Shown one piece after another: positions 17,742-26,110 of a stretch of 64,000 nt of DNA. Below the pieces are notes generated by a model. That model saw only the letters and a program-made list of their open reading frames with translations, searched no databases and was not told the DNA's origin. A program made the position numbers and the translations under genes. The first letter of the stretch is position 1. Every line of letters starts with the position of its first letter. The stretch comes from Alphaproteobacteria bacterium. Lineage in GTDB: Bacteria > Pseudomonadota > Alphaproteobacteria > UBA6615. The DNA is taken from NCBI GenBank assembly GCA_009691025.1, contig SHWB01000004.1, positions 1 to 64,000 on the forward strand, written 5' to 3'.

Positions 17742-20423
17742 TCAGGGCGCGCCGGCCAGCGCGTGGAGAGGCCGGCCCTCGCGGTTCAGCTCGGCCCAAC
17801 TGCCGTCCTCGACGACGCGCCCGTCATCCATCACCAGTACCCGCCCGAACGCCTCGGCGAGCCGCGGCCGCGACAGGGCCCAGACGACGCCCTTGCCCTT
17901 GCGCGCCGCAAGCAGGCGCCCGGTTATCCGCTCCAGCAGCGAGGTGTCGAAGGCGGCGCCGGCCTCGTTGATCACCAGCAGGTCGGGCTGCCGCAGCAGC
18001 GCGCGCGCGAAGGACAGCTTCTGGCGCTGCACCGTCGACAGCCGGCTGCCGCCGACGCCGACGTGATAGGCGAGGCCGGCCTCCATGACGGCGGCGCGCA
18101 GCGACATGCTGTCGAGCGTTTCGGCCACCAGCGCGCCGATCTTCTGCGCCGCCTGCGCCTGGCCGTGCGCAACCTTGCCAAACAGGATGTTGTCCTGCAG
18201 CGAGGCGGCGGCGTTGTAGCGGACCGGGTCGAAGAACTCGACCTCGCCGGCGAGGTCGTAGGGAAGTTCGGCGCGGAACAGGCGGCGCGCCTCGAGCAGC
18301 TTTTCCTCGCGCTCGGGCGTCACGACGCCGAGGCGGTGCTGCGCCGGGATAACCATGAAGGGCAGCGCCAGCAGGCGGGCGCGGTCCTCCGCCGTCATCG
18401 CCGCCGGGGCGAGGCTGGCGACGCGGCCGAGCAGGGTGCGGAATTCGGGCAGCTCGTCGGAGGAAATGAACGAGTAGCGTTCGAAGAATTCGTGCCCGGG
18501 CGGTAGGTCGGCGAAGATGTCGACCATCGTCTGCGCGACTTCGCGGCCCGCCTCGACCAGCTCGTCGGTCAGCCCCGCCTTATCGAGGACGGTGCGGACC
18601 CAGACATTGTCGGCCAGCGTCTCGATCTTGAAGGCGGCGCCGATCGGCGTGCCAAACAGCAGGTTCTCCGCCATCGTCGCGTTGGCATTGTAGCGTGCCG
18701 GGTCGAAGCGCTCGACCAGCCCGGCATGGGATTGGTCGGCCAGCCGCGCGGCCAGCGCGGCGCGGGCGCGCAGCACGGCCTCGGCGATGTCCGGCCGGTC
18801 GGCAGGGTCGACGATTCCGCGCAGGCCCATCTGGTAGACGTCGTCTGTCAGCTCCACGAGTTCCAGCGCCGCGATCATGCGTGGTGCGATGTCGTCGGGA
18901 CCAGTGGCCCCGGCGATTTCGTAGTCGACCCAGTCAGCGCGATAGTCCTGCATCGTGTTGCCGGCCAGCGCCGCGGCAATGCTGTCGCGTTCGCGCTGCG
19001 CCGCTTCCTCGGGCGTGTAGGCGGCGGGGCGAAAGGGTCGCTGCTTGAGTGCGTAGAGCAGGTTCTCGCGCACCGTCGTCGACTGCAGGGCGGAGGACTG
19101 GTCGACCCAGCCTATGCGCCGCCCGGTAACGGCCTCCGGCAGCGTCGCAAGATCATGCTCACCGACGAGGATGCGCCCCGATGTCGGCACCGCGAGGCGG
19201 GCGAGCAGGCGCGCCAGGTCGTCCTTGCCGCAGGTCGGGCCGCCGACCACCGCAATATGCTCGGCCAGTGGGAACTCGAGCGACACGCCGGCTACGCGGC
19301 GGATGCCGTCCTCGTCAACCAGAGAGACGCTGGATAGTCGCACCGGCCCGTTGAGCGCCGGCACGGCCTCGTCGCGATGGGCGTCGAGCAGTTTCTGGTC
19401 GAGCAGGCCGGCCGGCTCAAACTGGGTGACGACCTGCTCGTACTTGACCGTCGCGTCGGCCTGCGCCTGGTACCAGTTGAGCAGCTCCTTCCATGGCGCC
19501 GCCATGTCCTTCTGCGCGCCAATGACGGCGACGAGGCCGCCGAGCGTGATGTCGCCCTGGATCACGAGGATGCCGCCGATCGAGTAGAAGAAGAAAGGCG
19601 ACACCTTGTCGAGCAGGTTGTTGAGCGCCTTGATGGCGTATTTGCGAAAGAAGATTTCGAGGCGGACGGTGTAGATCACGCCCAGCCGGTCAGCGAGCCG
19701 TGCGCGCTCCAGCCCGGACGTGTCGTTGGCATGGACCTCGGCGATGCCGGAGATGGTTTCGCCGAGGTGGTCGGACAGGCGCCGCACCTCGCGCTGGCGG
19801 CGCTTGGACAGCGCGCTGACCTTTTTCTGCATGCGCGGGATGACGTACATCTGGATGGGAAAAACCGCGAAGGCGATCAAGCCCATCATCCAGTCCTGCG
19901 CGAGGATAAACATCGTCGACACGGCGAGCTGCCCGCCGAGGAACACCGGGTCGGCGATGGCGCCGGGAAAGAAATTACCGACCTGTTCTACTTCGCCGGT
20001 GATCATCGCGATCATCTCGCCCTGGCTCGTCCGCTTGAACTGCGACGGCGGGAAGCGAAGGATGCGAGTGTACAATATGTAGCGCAGCCGCCGGATAAGC
20101 TTCTCGGCGTTGCGGCCGCGGACGTTGTTCATCCAGTTCTTGAAGCCGTTACTGGCGACGACGGCGAACAGGTAGACGAAGCACAGCGACAGCAGGAACG
20201 TGATCTGGCCGACGTCGAGCGAGAAATGTATGAGGCCGAAGAAGGTCGCCTCGAAGGGCGGGCCCTTGCCGCCGATCGCCTTGTTGATGATGATCTTGGT
20301 GGAATCGTAAACGAGGAACTGGATCGGGTATGAGGCGACGATCAGCGCCAGCAGATAGAGCTGGTCGCGCTTGCTGTGCCGTAGCACGAAGCCAAACATG
20401 TTGCGGTCGAGATAATCGCTCAC
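17742..20423 (-). CDS. ABC exporter-like protein with an expanded, motif-degenerate ATPase domain
   Basis: From GTG 20423 the protein has 893 residues (885 from ATG 20399). Residues 20-330 form an ABC type-I exporter membrane domain with about six helices. The nucleotide-binding part is far longer than the usual 240 residues (about 360-893). Its P-loop is GGPTCGKD (394-401), with Asp where Ser/Thr should follow Lys. Q-loop-like ENLL/DNIL motifs occur three times (450-457, 584-590, 743-749). The signature is LSTVQ (795-799). Walker B is LLVINEA (815-821), with Asn for Asp. Ser replaces the H-loop His (VVWALSRP). The same reading frame is intact, so it is not simply a pseudogene. Substrate is unknown; the divergent glycosyltransferases suggest a glycan or glycolipid. 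It heads an operon with a cNMP-binding protein and a methyltransferase. Confidence 0.85.
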   Translation of the reverse strand: MSDYLDRNMFGFVLRHSKRDQLYLLALIVASYPIQFLVYDSTKIIINKAIGGKGPPFEATFFGLIHFSLDVGQITFLLSLCFVYLFAVVASNGFKNWMNNVRGRNAEKLIRRLRYILYTRILRFPPSQFKRTSQGEMIAMITGEVEQVGNFFPGAIADPVFLGGQLAVSTMFILAQDWMMGLIAFAVFPIQMYVIPRMQKKVSALSKRRQREVRRLSDHLGETISGIAEVHANDTSGLERARLADRLGVIYTVRLEIFFRKYAIKALNNLLDKVSPFFFYSIGGILVIQGDITLGGLVAVIGAQKDMAAPWKELLNWYQAQADATVKYEQVVTQFEPAGLLDQKLLDAHRDEAVPALNGPVRLSSVSLVDEDGIRRVAGVSLEFPLAEHIAVVGGPTCGKDDLARLLARLAVPTSGRILVGEHDLATLPEAVTGRRIGWVDQSSALQSTTVRENLLYALKQRPFRPAAYTPEEAAQRERDSIAAALAGNTMQDYRADWVDYEIAGATGPDDIAPRMIAALELVELTDDVYQMGLRGIVDPADRPDIAEAVLRARAALAARLADQSHAGLVERFDPARYNANATMAENLLFGTPIGAAFKIETLADNVWVRTVLDKAGLTDELVEAGREVAQTMVDIFADLPPGHEFFERYSFISSDELPEFRTLLGRVASLAPAAMTAEDRARLLALPFMVIPAQHRLGVVTPEREEKLLEARRLFRAELPYDLAGEVEFFDPVRYNAAASLQDNILFGKVAHGQAQAAQKIGALVAETLDSMSLRAAVMEAGLAYHVGVGGSRLSTVQRQKLSFARALLRQPDLLVINEAGAAFDTSLLERITGRLLAARKGKGVVWALSRPRLAEAFGRVLVMDDGRVVEDGSWAELNREGRPLHALAGAP

Positions 20424-20591
20424 CGGTCCGGCCCCCGACGTGCGGCCGGGGCCCGGCGACGCAGCCGGCCGGACGATAGCGCGTGGGCCCCGTCGCGGCA
20501 AATCCGCCCCGCGAGACGCCGCTTTTCGCGCCCGCCCGGTCTGTGCCATAGTCCGCCGGCGTCGGTGGGATAAAATCGGAAGGGGCCGTCG

Positions 20592-21854
20592 ATGCCCGCG
20601 AGTCGACGGGTTCTCATTTACAGCCACGACACCTTCGGTCTTGGCCATCTTCGGCGCTGCCGCGAGATCGCCCATGCCTTGGTGCGGGCCGATCCAATGA
20701 TATCGGTGCTGATCCTGTCGGGGTCGCCGATCATCGGCAGTTTTGACTTCGCCGAGCGCGTCGATTTCGTTCGCATCCCGGGCGTCGTGAAGCTGCAGAA
20801 CGGCGAGTACACGTCGCTCAAGCTGCCGATGGCGATCGACGAGACGGTCGCCCTGCGCGCCGCCATCATCGAGCGCACGGCGGCGGCCTTCGGCCCCGAT
20901 GTGTTCATCGTCGACAAGGAGCCGCACGGGTTGCGCGGAGAGGTGCTCGACACGTTGCACATGCTGAAGTCGCGCGGCACTACGCTTGCGCTCGGGCTGC
21001 GCGACATCGTCGACGACCCACAACTGCTCGGCCCCGAGTGGAACGGCAAGGGCGTCGTCCCGACCCTCGAATCGCTCTATGACGAGATCTGGGTCTACGG
21101 CCTGCCGCAAATCGTCGATCCGCTCGACGGGCTGGGCTTGCCGGCCTCGGTCCGGCGCAAGATGGTCTACACTGGCTATCTGCGGCGCGGGCTGCCGCAT
21201 GGCGCGGTCCAAGGCCCGCCGCCCTATGGCGGCAAGCCGTTCATCCTTGTCACCGCCGGCGGCGGCGGTGACGGCGCCGCGATGTTCGACTGGGTGCTGC
21301 GCGCCTACGAATCCGACCGCGGTCTACCGCTGCCGGCCTTCTTCATGTTCGGGCCATTCCTCGACCTCGAGCTACAGGCCGGGTTCAACGAGCGCATCTC
21401 CCGGCTCGACAACGTCGAGTCGATCATCTTCGACAGCCACCCCGAATGGCTGCTGGCCGCCGCGGCCGGCATTATCGCCATGGGCGGCTACAACACCTTC
21501 TGCGAGATTTTGTCTTTCGACAAACGCGCCGTTCTGGTGCCGCGCACGAAGCCGCGCCGCGAACAGTTCATCCGCGCCGCCCGCACCCAGGCCCTAGGCC
21601 TCGTGCGCATGCTGGTTCCGGAACCGATGATCGCCGAGGACGAGATGACGGCCGACTGGCGGTCGATGGCCACCGCACTACGCCATTTGCCGCAGCAGCC
21701 GCGCCCGTCCGAGGTGGTGCTGCCCGGGCTGCTCGACGGCCTCGGCAACGTCAACCGGCTGGTGGCGCTGGCCATCGGCCGGCGGCGCGCGCGCGGCGTC
21801 CGCCTTGCCCGACGCAACGGCGCCGACACGGCGCGCGGTGGTCAGGGGCCTTGA
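20592..21854 (+). CDS. MurG-like glycosyltransferase (GT-B)
   Basis: The 420-residue protein has an N-terminal GT-B motif YSHDTFGLGHLRRCREIAHAL (residues 10-30) like MurG and related UDP-sugar transferases. The donor-site region has VTAGGGGDG and AMGGYNTFCEILSF. It has no signal peptide and should act in the cytoplasm or at the inner membrane face. It is divergent from the ABC exporter (168-base gap) and shares the GxGHLxR motif with the enzyme encoded at 26107-27294, so the two are probably paralogous steps in one pathway. The C-terminal tail is arginine-rich. Confidence 0.8.
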   Translation: MPASRRVLIYSHDTFGLGHLRRCREIAHALVRADPMISVLILSGSPIIGSFDFAERVDFVRIPGVVKLQNGEYTSLKLPMAIDETVALRAAIIERTAAAFGPDVFIVDKEPHGLRGEVLDTLHMLKSRGTTLALGLRDIVDDPQLLGPEWNGKGVVPTLESLYDEIWVYGLPQIVDPLDGLGLPASVRRKMVYTGYLRRGLPHGAVQGPPPYGGKPFILVTAGGGGDGAAMFDWVLRAYESDRGLPLPAFFMFGPFLDLELQAGFNERISRLDNVESIIFDSHPEWLLAAAAGIIAMGGYNTFCEILSFDKRAVLVPRTKPRREQFIRAARTQALGLVRMLVPEPMIAEDEMTADWRSMATALRHLPQQPRPSEVVLPGLLDGLGNVNRLVALAIGRRRARGVRLARRNGADTARGGQGP

Positions 21855-21856
21855 CC

Positions 21857-21985
21857 GTGCCGCGACCACGGCCGCTACTGGTCCTCGTGCTGGCCTTTCT
21901 GTCCGCCTGCGCCGACGGGCCGCAGCCGACGGCCGGCGCCGGCAGCGAATCGCGTGCGCGCCGGGGCATCATCGTGCCGCTTTGA
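21857..21985 (+). CDS. Small putative lipoprotein
   Basis: A 42-residue product from GTG 21857 (or TTG 21851, which overlaps the previous stop as TTGA). It has a basic start, a hydrophobic core and the lipobox LSAC with Cys18, then a short polar tail ending RRGIIVPL. Size and architecture match tiny lipoproteins such as entericidins, but no family is recognised. It is tightly coupled to the upstream glycosyltransferase. The call rests on the signal and lipobox alone. Confidence 0.5.
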   Translation: MPRPRPLLVLVLAFLSACADGPQPTAGAGSESRARRGIIVPL

Positions 21986-21988
21986 GCG

Positions 21989-22945
21989 TCATCCCGCCGG
22001 CACCCGGGCCCGCGCGGCTAGCACGGTGAGTGTTGGCCCGAGGCGATAGACCCGGCCGCGCTTCTCGCCGATTGCCGCCAGCACGCCGGCATCGCACAGC
22101 CTGTGCAGGTCGCGCGTGGCGCCGACATCCGACAGCCCCGTCTCGGCCCTGTAGCGGCCGTTGCGCAAGGTCAGGCCGAAGGCGGCGTCGAGCAGCACCG
22201 GGGCGGCACACGCCGGCAGGTCTTCCCCGCCCAGCCGCGTCGCCAGCTCGGTCCATACCAGCGCCGCGGCGGCGTGGCTGGCCACCAGCCGGTCGAGTTG
22301 CGCCTGTTGCCCGGCGAGACAGAGGCGCACCCACGGGCCGGCATCGGCCTGCGGCGGCCACGCCGCGCCGGCCGCCGCGCGCAGGCCGGCGTAGTAGCCG
22401 GCCGTTTCGCCACCGAGCCAATCCTCGATGCCGGCGAGGGCGTGGTCGAGGGCGCCCGTGCGCGCCAGCACCAGCATCTCGCGCGCCAGCCGCTCGTTGC
22501 CGTCGCAAAAAGGCCGGATGGTGGCGAGGTTCAGATGCGCCAAGGCGGCCGCCACGGGCCACGGCGGCGCGGCGAGGGCCACGGAAAGTTCGCACATCCG
22601 CGCCGGCACCTTGGCCGATTGCGGTCCGACACAGATCGTCGCCTCGTCGCGCTAGCCCGCCAGTTCGGCTCCGCCGTCGCGCCACTGGCCAGACGCGGCG
22701 GCCGGATTGTGGCCGAGCATCACCACATGGAGGGCGCGCAGGAATTGCGGATGCGGCTAGAACGCCGGGCCGGCGGCCAGCCGGTCGATGTACGCGTGCG
22801 CCGTGCACAGCCCGGCGAGTGGCCGAAAATCCGGCGATTCGACGCTGCGCGGAACCTCGCCATCGACCGAAGCCCGCGCATCGTCGAGGTCCACTTCGCC
22901 GCCTTCGACGGCGAGGGCGCCAACAAGGGCGCGGGGCGGCGTGGG
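21989..22945 (-). pseudogene. Decayed Fic-domain protein
   Basis: On the minus strand one frame carries Fic/DUF4172-type sequence from about 22945 (ALAVEGGEVDLDDARASVDGE, then VPRSVESPDFR) through GHNPAAASGQWR and ATICVGPQSAKVPARM. It ends with a C-terminal winged-helix-like part (SDVGATRDLHRLCDAGVL) at 21989. Two in-frame TAG codons break it, at the AF-stop-PHPQF and ELAG-stop-RDE positions (about 22757 and 22652). The N-terminal half of the protein is missing. The catalytic motif HPFxxGNGR has become IRPFCDGNER, losing both His and a Gly. The combined lesions argue for real decay. Fic enzymes AMPylate target proteins. It interrupts an otherwise co-directional glycosyltransferase block. Confidence 0.75.
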
Positions 22946-23106
22946 TCATTTCCGGCCCCTGCGAAACCGGTGTCGACGATTAATATTGCCCGCGCGTGCC
23001 GGGTCAATCGTCGATGTCGGCGGGCCGGCCGTTTCTCGCGCCGGGACTTGCCCGGCAGCGCCGTCCGTGCTTCGACTGCTGCGTCACCGCGCCGCGAGGA
23101 TCGGCC

Positions 23107-24363
23107 ATGCGCATCGCCGTCGTCGTCAAGGGTTACCCGCGCCTGTCGGAAACCTTCATCGCCCAGGAGATCCGGGGCCTGGAGCGGCGCGGCCTCGCGC
23201 TGACGATCGTTTCCCTGCGCCAGCCGACCGATGGTGCGGTCCATCCGGTGCATCGCGAGATACAGGCGCCCGTCCTGTATTTGCCCGAATATTTGTGGCG
23301 GGCGCCGCGCCGCGTGCTTGCCGGCTGGCGCGTGGCCCGCCGCCTGCCGGGATACCGGAAGGCGCGGGTCCTGTTTCTCGCCGATCTGCGGCGCGATCCG
23401 ACGCCGAACCGCATCCGGCGCTGGGGTCAGGCGCTGGTGCTGGCGGCCGAGCTGGCGGAGGATGTCGGCCTGCTCTACGTCCACTACCTGCACACCCCGG
23501 CCTCGGTCGGCCGCTATGCCGGCGCCCTGCGCGGCCTGCCCTGGGGCGTGTCCGCCCACGCCAAGGACATCTGGACGACGCCTGACCGCGAGATCGCAAA
23601 CAAAATGGCCAATGCCGCCTTCGCCGTGACCTGCAGTGCCTACGGCCAGGCTCGTCTTGCGGCGCTTGCCGACCGGCCGGACAGGGTGGCGCTGGTCCAC
23701 CACGGCCTCGATCTAGTGCGCTTTCCGCGTCGGTCAGCGCGCGCGGACCGACGCGGCGGCAGCGACCCCGCCGCACCTGTACGGATATTATCCGTCGCCC
23801 GGCTGGTGGAGAAGAAAGGTACCGATGACCTGCTCGACGCGCTGGCCCTGTTGCCGCGCGACCTCCACTGGCGGCTGGTGCAGATCGGCGGCGGCCCACT
23901 GGGCAAAGCCCTGAAGTGTCAGGCGCTGAGGCTCGGCATTGCCGACCGCATCGAGTGGCGCGGCCGGCAGCCGCAGGAGGGCGTGCTGGCGGCGCTGGCG
24001 GCGACGGATATTTTCGTGCTGGCCAGCCGCGTCGCCCGCAGCGGAGACCGCGACGGCCTGCCCAACGTGCTGATGGAGGCGCAGAGCCAGCGCGTCGCAG
24101 TGCTGGCCACTGATGTCGCAGCGATCCCCGAACTGGTCGAGGATGGTGTTACCGGCACCCTCGTGCCGCCGGACGAGCCGGCTGCACTGGCCGCCGCGCT
24201 CTCTGCGCTGATTGCCGATCCGGCGCGACGCGATGCTCTTGCCGATGCTGGCGAGCAGCGTGTTCGGAAAGATTTCGACGCCGCCGCGGGAATCGACCGT
24301 ATCGCTGCCCTGCTGCGCACCCACCTGCCCGTGGCGACGGCAGCGGCGCGCGCCGCCGAGTAG
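23107..24363 (+). CDS. GT4-family glycosyltransferase
   Basis: The 418-residue GT-B enzyme has RLSETFIAQEIRGLERRG at the N-terminus. In the donor domain it has ILSVARLVEKKGTDDLLDAL and the GT4 signature EX7E-like stretch GLPNVLMEAQSQRVAVLATDVAAIPELVEDG. It is the colanic-acid/exopolysaccharide type, transferring nucleotide-activated sugars. ATG 23107 is chosen because the domain starts there; the upstream extension covers the Fic remnant. It is followed 12 bases later by a second GT4 with a strong ribosome-binding site. Confidence 0.88.
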   Translation: MRIAVVVKGYPRLSETFIAQEIRGLERRGLALTIVSLRQPTDGAVHPVHREIQAPVLYLPEYLWRAPRRVLAGWRVARRLPGYRKARVLFLADLRRDPTPNRIRRWGQALVLAAELAEDVGLLYVHYLHTPASVGRYAGALRGLPWGVSAHAKDIWTTPDREIANKMANAAFAVTCSAYGQARLAALADRPDRVALVHHGLDLVRFPRRSARADRRGGSDPAAPVRILSVARLVEKKGTDDLLDALALLPRDLHWRLVQIGGGPLGKALKCQALRLGIADRIEWRGRQPQEGVLAALAATDIFVLASRVARSGDRDGLPNVLMEAQSQRVAVLATDVAAIPELVEDGVTGTLVPPDEPAALAAALSALIADPARRDALADAGEQRVRKDFDAAAGIDRIAALLRTHLPVATAAARAAE

Positions 24364-24375
24364 GAGGAGGGCAGG

Positions 24376-25530
24376 ATGCGTGTCGCTTTCTATGCGCCAA
24401 TGAAGGCGCCGGACGACCCCGTGCCCTCGGGCGACCGCACCATCAGCCGGCTGTTCCTGCGCGCGCTGGAGGTCGCCGGCCACGAGGCCGAGGTCGTCTG
24501 CCATTTCCGCTCGCGCGACGGGGCCGGCGACGCCGCCCGGCAGGCACGGCTCGGCGCGCTCGGCCGGCGCCTCGCCGAGAAACTGGCCGAGCGGCTGGCG
24601 CGCCGGCCGGTCGAGCTGCAGCCGCGTGCCTGGCTGACCTACCACGTCTACCACAAGGCGCCGGACTGGCTCGGTCCGGCGATCGCCGACGCGCTCGACA
24701 TCCCCTATCTGATCGCCGAGGCGTCGAGCGCGCCCAAGCAGGCGGGCGGAAAGTGGGCCATCGGGTATCGCGCCGCCAACGACGCCATAGCGCGCGCCGA
24801 CGCCGTGCTGTCGCTCAATTCGGACGACCTCAACTGCCTCTCTCCGGTGGTGCGCCAGCCCGTGCTGATGCGCCGGCTGTGGCCGTTCATCGACACCGCG
24901 CCCTTCAGCGCCGCCGCCGCCCACCGGGCCGAGCATCGTGCCGCGCTGGCGCGCAGCCATGGCCTCGACCCGGCCCGGCCATGGCTGCTGGCCGTCGGCA
25001 TGATGCGGCCGGGCGACAAGGAGGCGTCGTTCCGCCGTCTCGCCGCGGCGCTGGTGAGGCTGCAGGACCGCGATTGGCACCTGCTGGTGGCCGGCGACGG
25101 GCCGGCGCGTGGCGAGATCGTACGCGTACTGGAGGCGGCGATCCCGGGGCGTACGAGCCATCTGGGACTGGTTCCGGAAGGCGATCTACCGGGCCTGAAT
25201 GCCGCCTGCGACCTGCTGACCTGGCCGGCGGTGCGCGAGGCCTTCGGCATGGCGCTGGTCGAGGCCCAGGCCGCCGGCCTGCCCGTCGTGGCCTGCGCAA
25301 CGCGCGGCGTGCCCGACATCGTCTCGGGCGGCATCAGCGGCCTGCTTCCCGAGCCCGACGACGACGCGGCCTTCGCGCAGGCGGTGGCGAGGCTGCTCGA
25401 CAACCCGGCGCGCCGGGCGGAGATGGGCCGCGTCGCCGGCCGCCTCGCCGCCGAGCGCCACGACATTTCGGGCGCGGCCACCCTGCTCGACGCGACGCTG
25501 TCGGTACTGCGCCACAAGCGGCTGAACTGA
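24376..25530 (+). CDS. GT4-family glycosyltransferase
   Basis: The 384-residue glycosyltransferase starts MRVAFYAPMKAPDDPVPSGDRTISRLFLRALE. Its C-terminal Rossmann domain contains VGMMRPGDKEASFRRLA, LLVAGDGPARGE and EAFGMALVEAQAAGLPVVACATRGVPDIV, which includes the GT4 nucleotide-sugar motif. The ribosome-binding site GGAGGAGGGCAGG is one of the strongest in the window. It lies between another GT4 and a histidine phosphatase in a tight run, so it is probably one step of a short glycan assembly line. Acceptor and sugar are unknown. Confidence 0.88.
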   Translation: MRVAFYAPMKAPDDPVPSGDRTISRLFLRALEVAGHEAEVVCHFRSRDGAGDAARQARLGALGRRLAEKLAERLARRPVELQPRAWLTYHVYHKAPDWLGPAIADALDIPYLIAEASSAPKQAGGKWAIGYRAANDAIARADAVLSLNSDDLNCLSPVVRQPVLMRRLWPFIDTAPFSAAAAHRAEHRAALARSHGLDPARPWLLAVGMMRPGDKEASFRRLAAALVRLQDRDWHLLVAGDGPARGEIVRVLEAAIPGRTSHLGLVPEGDLPGLNAACDLLTWPAVREAFGMALVEAQAAGLPVVACATRGVPDIVSGGISGLLPEPDDDAAFAQAVARLLDNPARRAEMGRVAGRLAAERHDISGAATLLDATLSVLRHKRLN

Positions 25531-25534
25531 GGCT

Positions 25535-26110
25535 ATGACCATTGTCGCCTTCGTCCGCCACGGCCCGACCGGCTGGAACGCCGAGGGGCGCCTGCAGGGC
25601 CGCGCTAACATTCCGCTGAGTGCGGCCGGGCGGCGCATGGTGGAAGGCTGGCGCATACCGCCCGATATCGACGGCTTTGCGGTGCTGGCAAGCCCTCTGG
25701 GCCGGGCACGCGAAACGGCGGCGATCCTCGGCCACCACGCGCCGGAGATCGACCCGCGCCTGGTCGAGCGCGACTGGGGCGAGTGGAGCGGCCGGCTGCG
25801 CGCCGATTGCCAGCCCAACATCGATACCATGGGCGGCGAAGACGCGCCCCCGGGCGGCGAAAGCGCCGCCGCCGTGTCCGCGCGCGTCGCCGCGGTCTTC
25901 GCCGATATCGCCGCCGCGGGCGCGCCGCGCCTGATCGTCGCCCATCGCGGCATCATCCGCGCCGCCTACGCCCTGGCGACCGGCTGGGACATGCGCGGCG
26001 CACCGCCCGACAAGTTGTCGCGCAAGGCCGCGCATCTGTTCGTCCTGGCGCCCGACGGCCGGCCGACCGTGCTGCGCCTCAATCTGCGGCTCGACCGGAG
26101 CGCCGCATGA
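25535..26110 (+). CDS. Histidine phosphatase (phosphoglycerate mutase-like) family protein
   Basis: The 191-residue enzyme has the phospho-histidine motif VRHGPTGWN (Arg8-His9-Gly10) and the second catalytic His in LIVAHRGIIRA. It belongs to the broad histidine phosphatase branch 1 (CobC/GpmB-like). Placed between glycosyltransferases, it may dephosphorylate a sugar phosphate or lipid-linked intermediate; this is inference. It starts 4 bases after the preceding stop, and its TGA overlaps the ATG of the next gene. Confidence 0.85.
   Translation: MTIVAFVRHGPTGWNAEGRLQGRANIPLSAAGRRMVEGWRIPPDIDGFAVLASPLGRARETAAILGHHAPEIDPRLVERDWGEWSGRLRADCQPNIDTMGGEDAPPGGESAAAVSARVAAVFADIAAAGAPRLIVAHRGIIRAAYALATGWDMRGAPPDKLSRKAAHLFVLAPDGRPTVLRLNLRLDRSAA

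Noticed and set aside
12326..22757. TAG as a sense codon (amber recoding), from three in-frame TAGs in two genes
   Set aside because: Many intact genes here end in TAG (glnK, amtB, ubiH-like, the third porin), and the Fic gene has other lesions. Suppression is possible but not supported.
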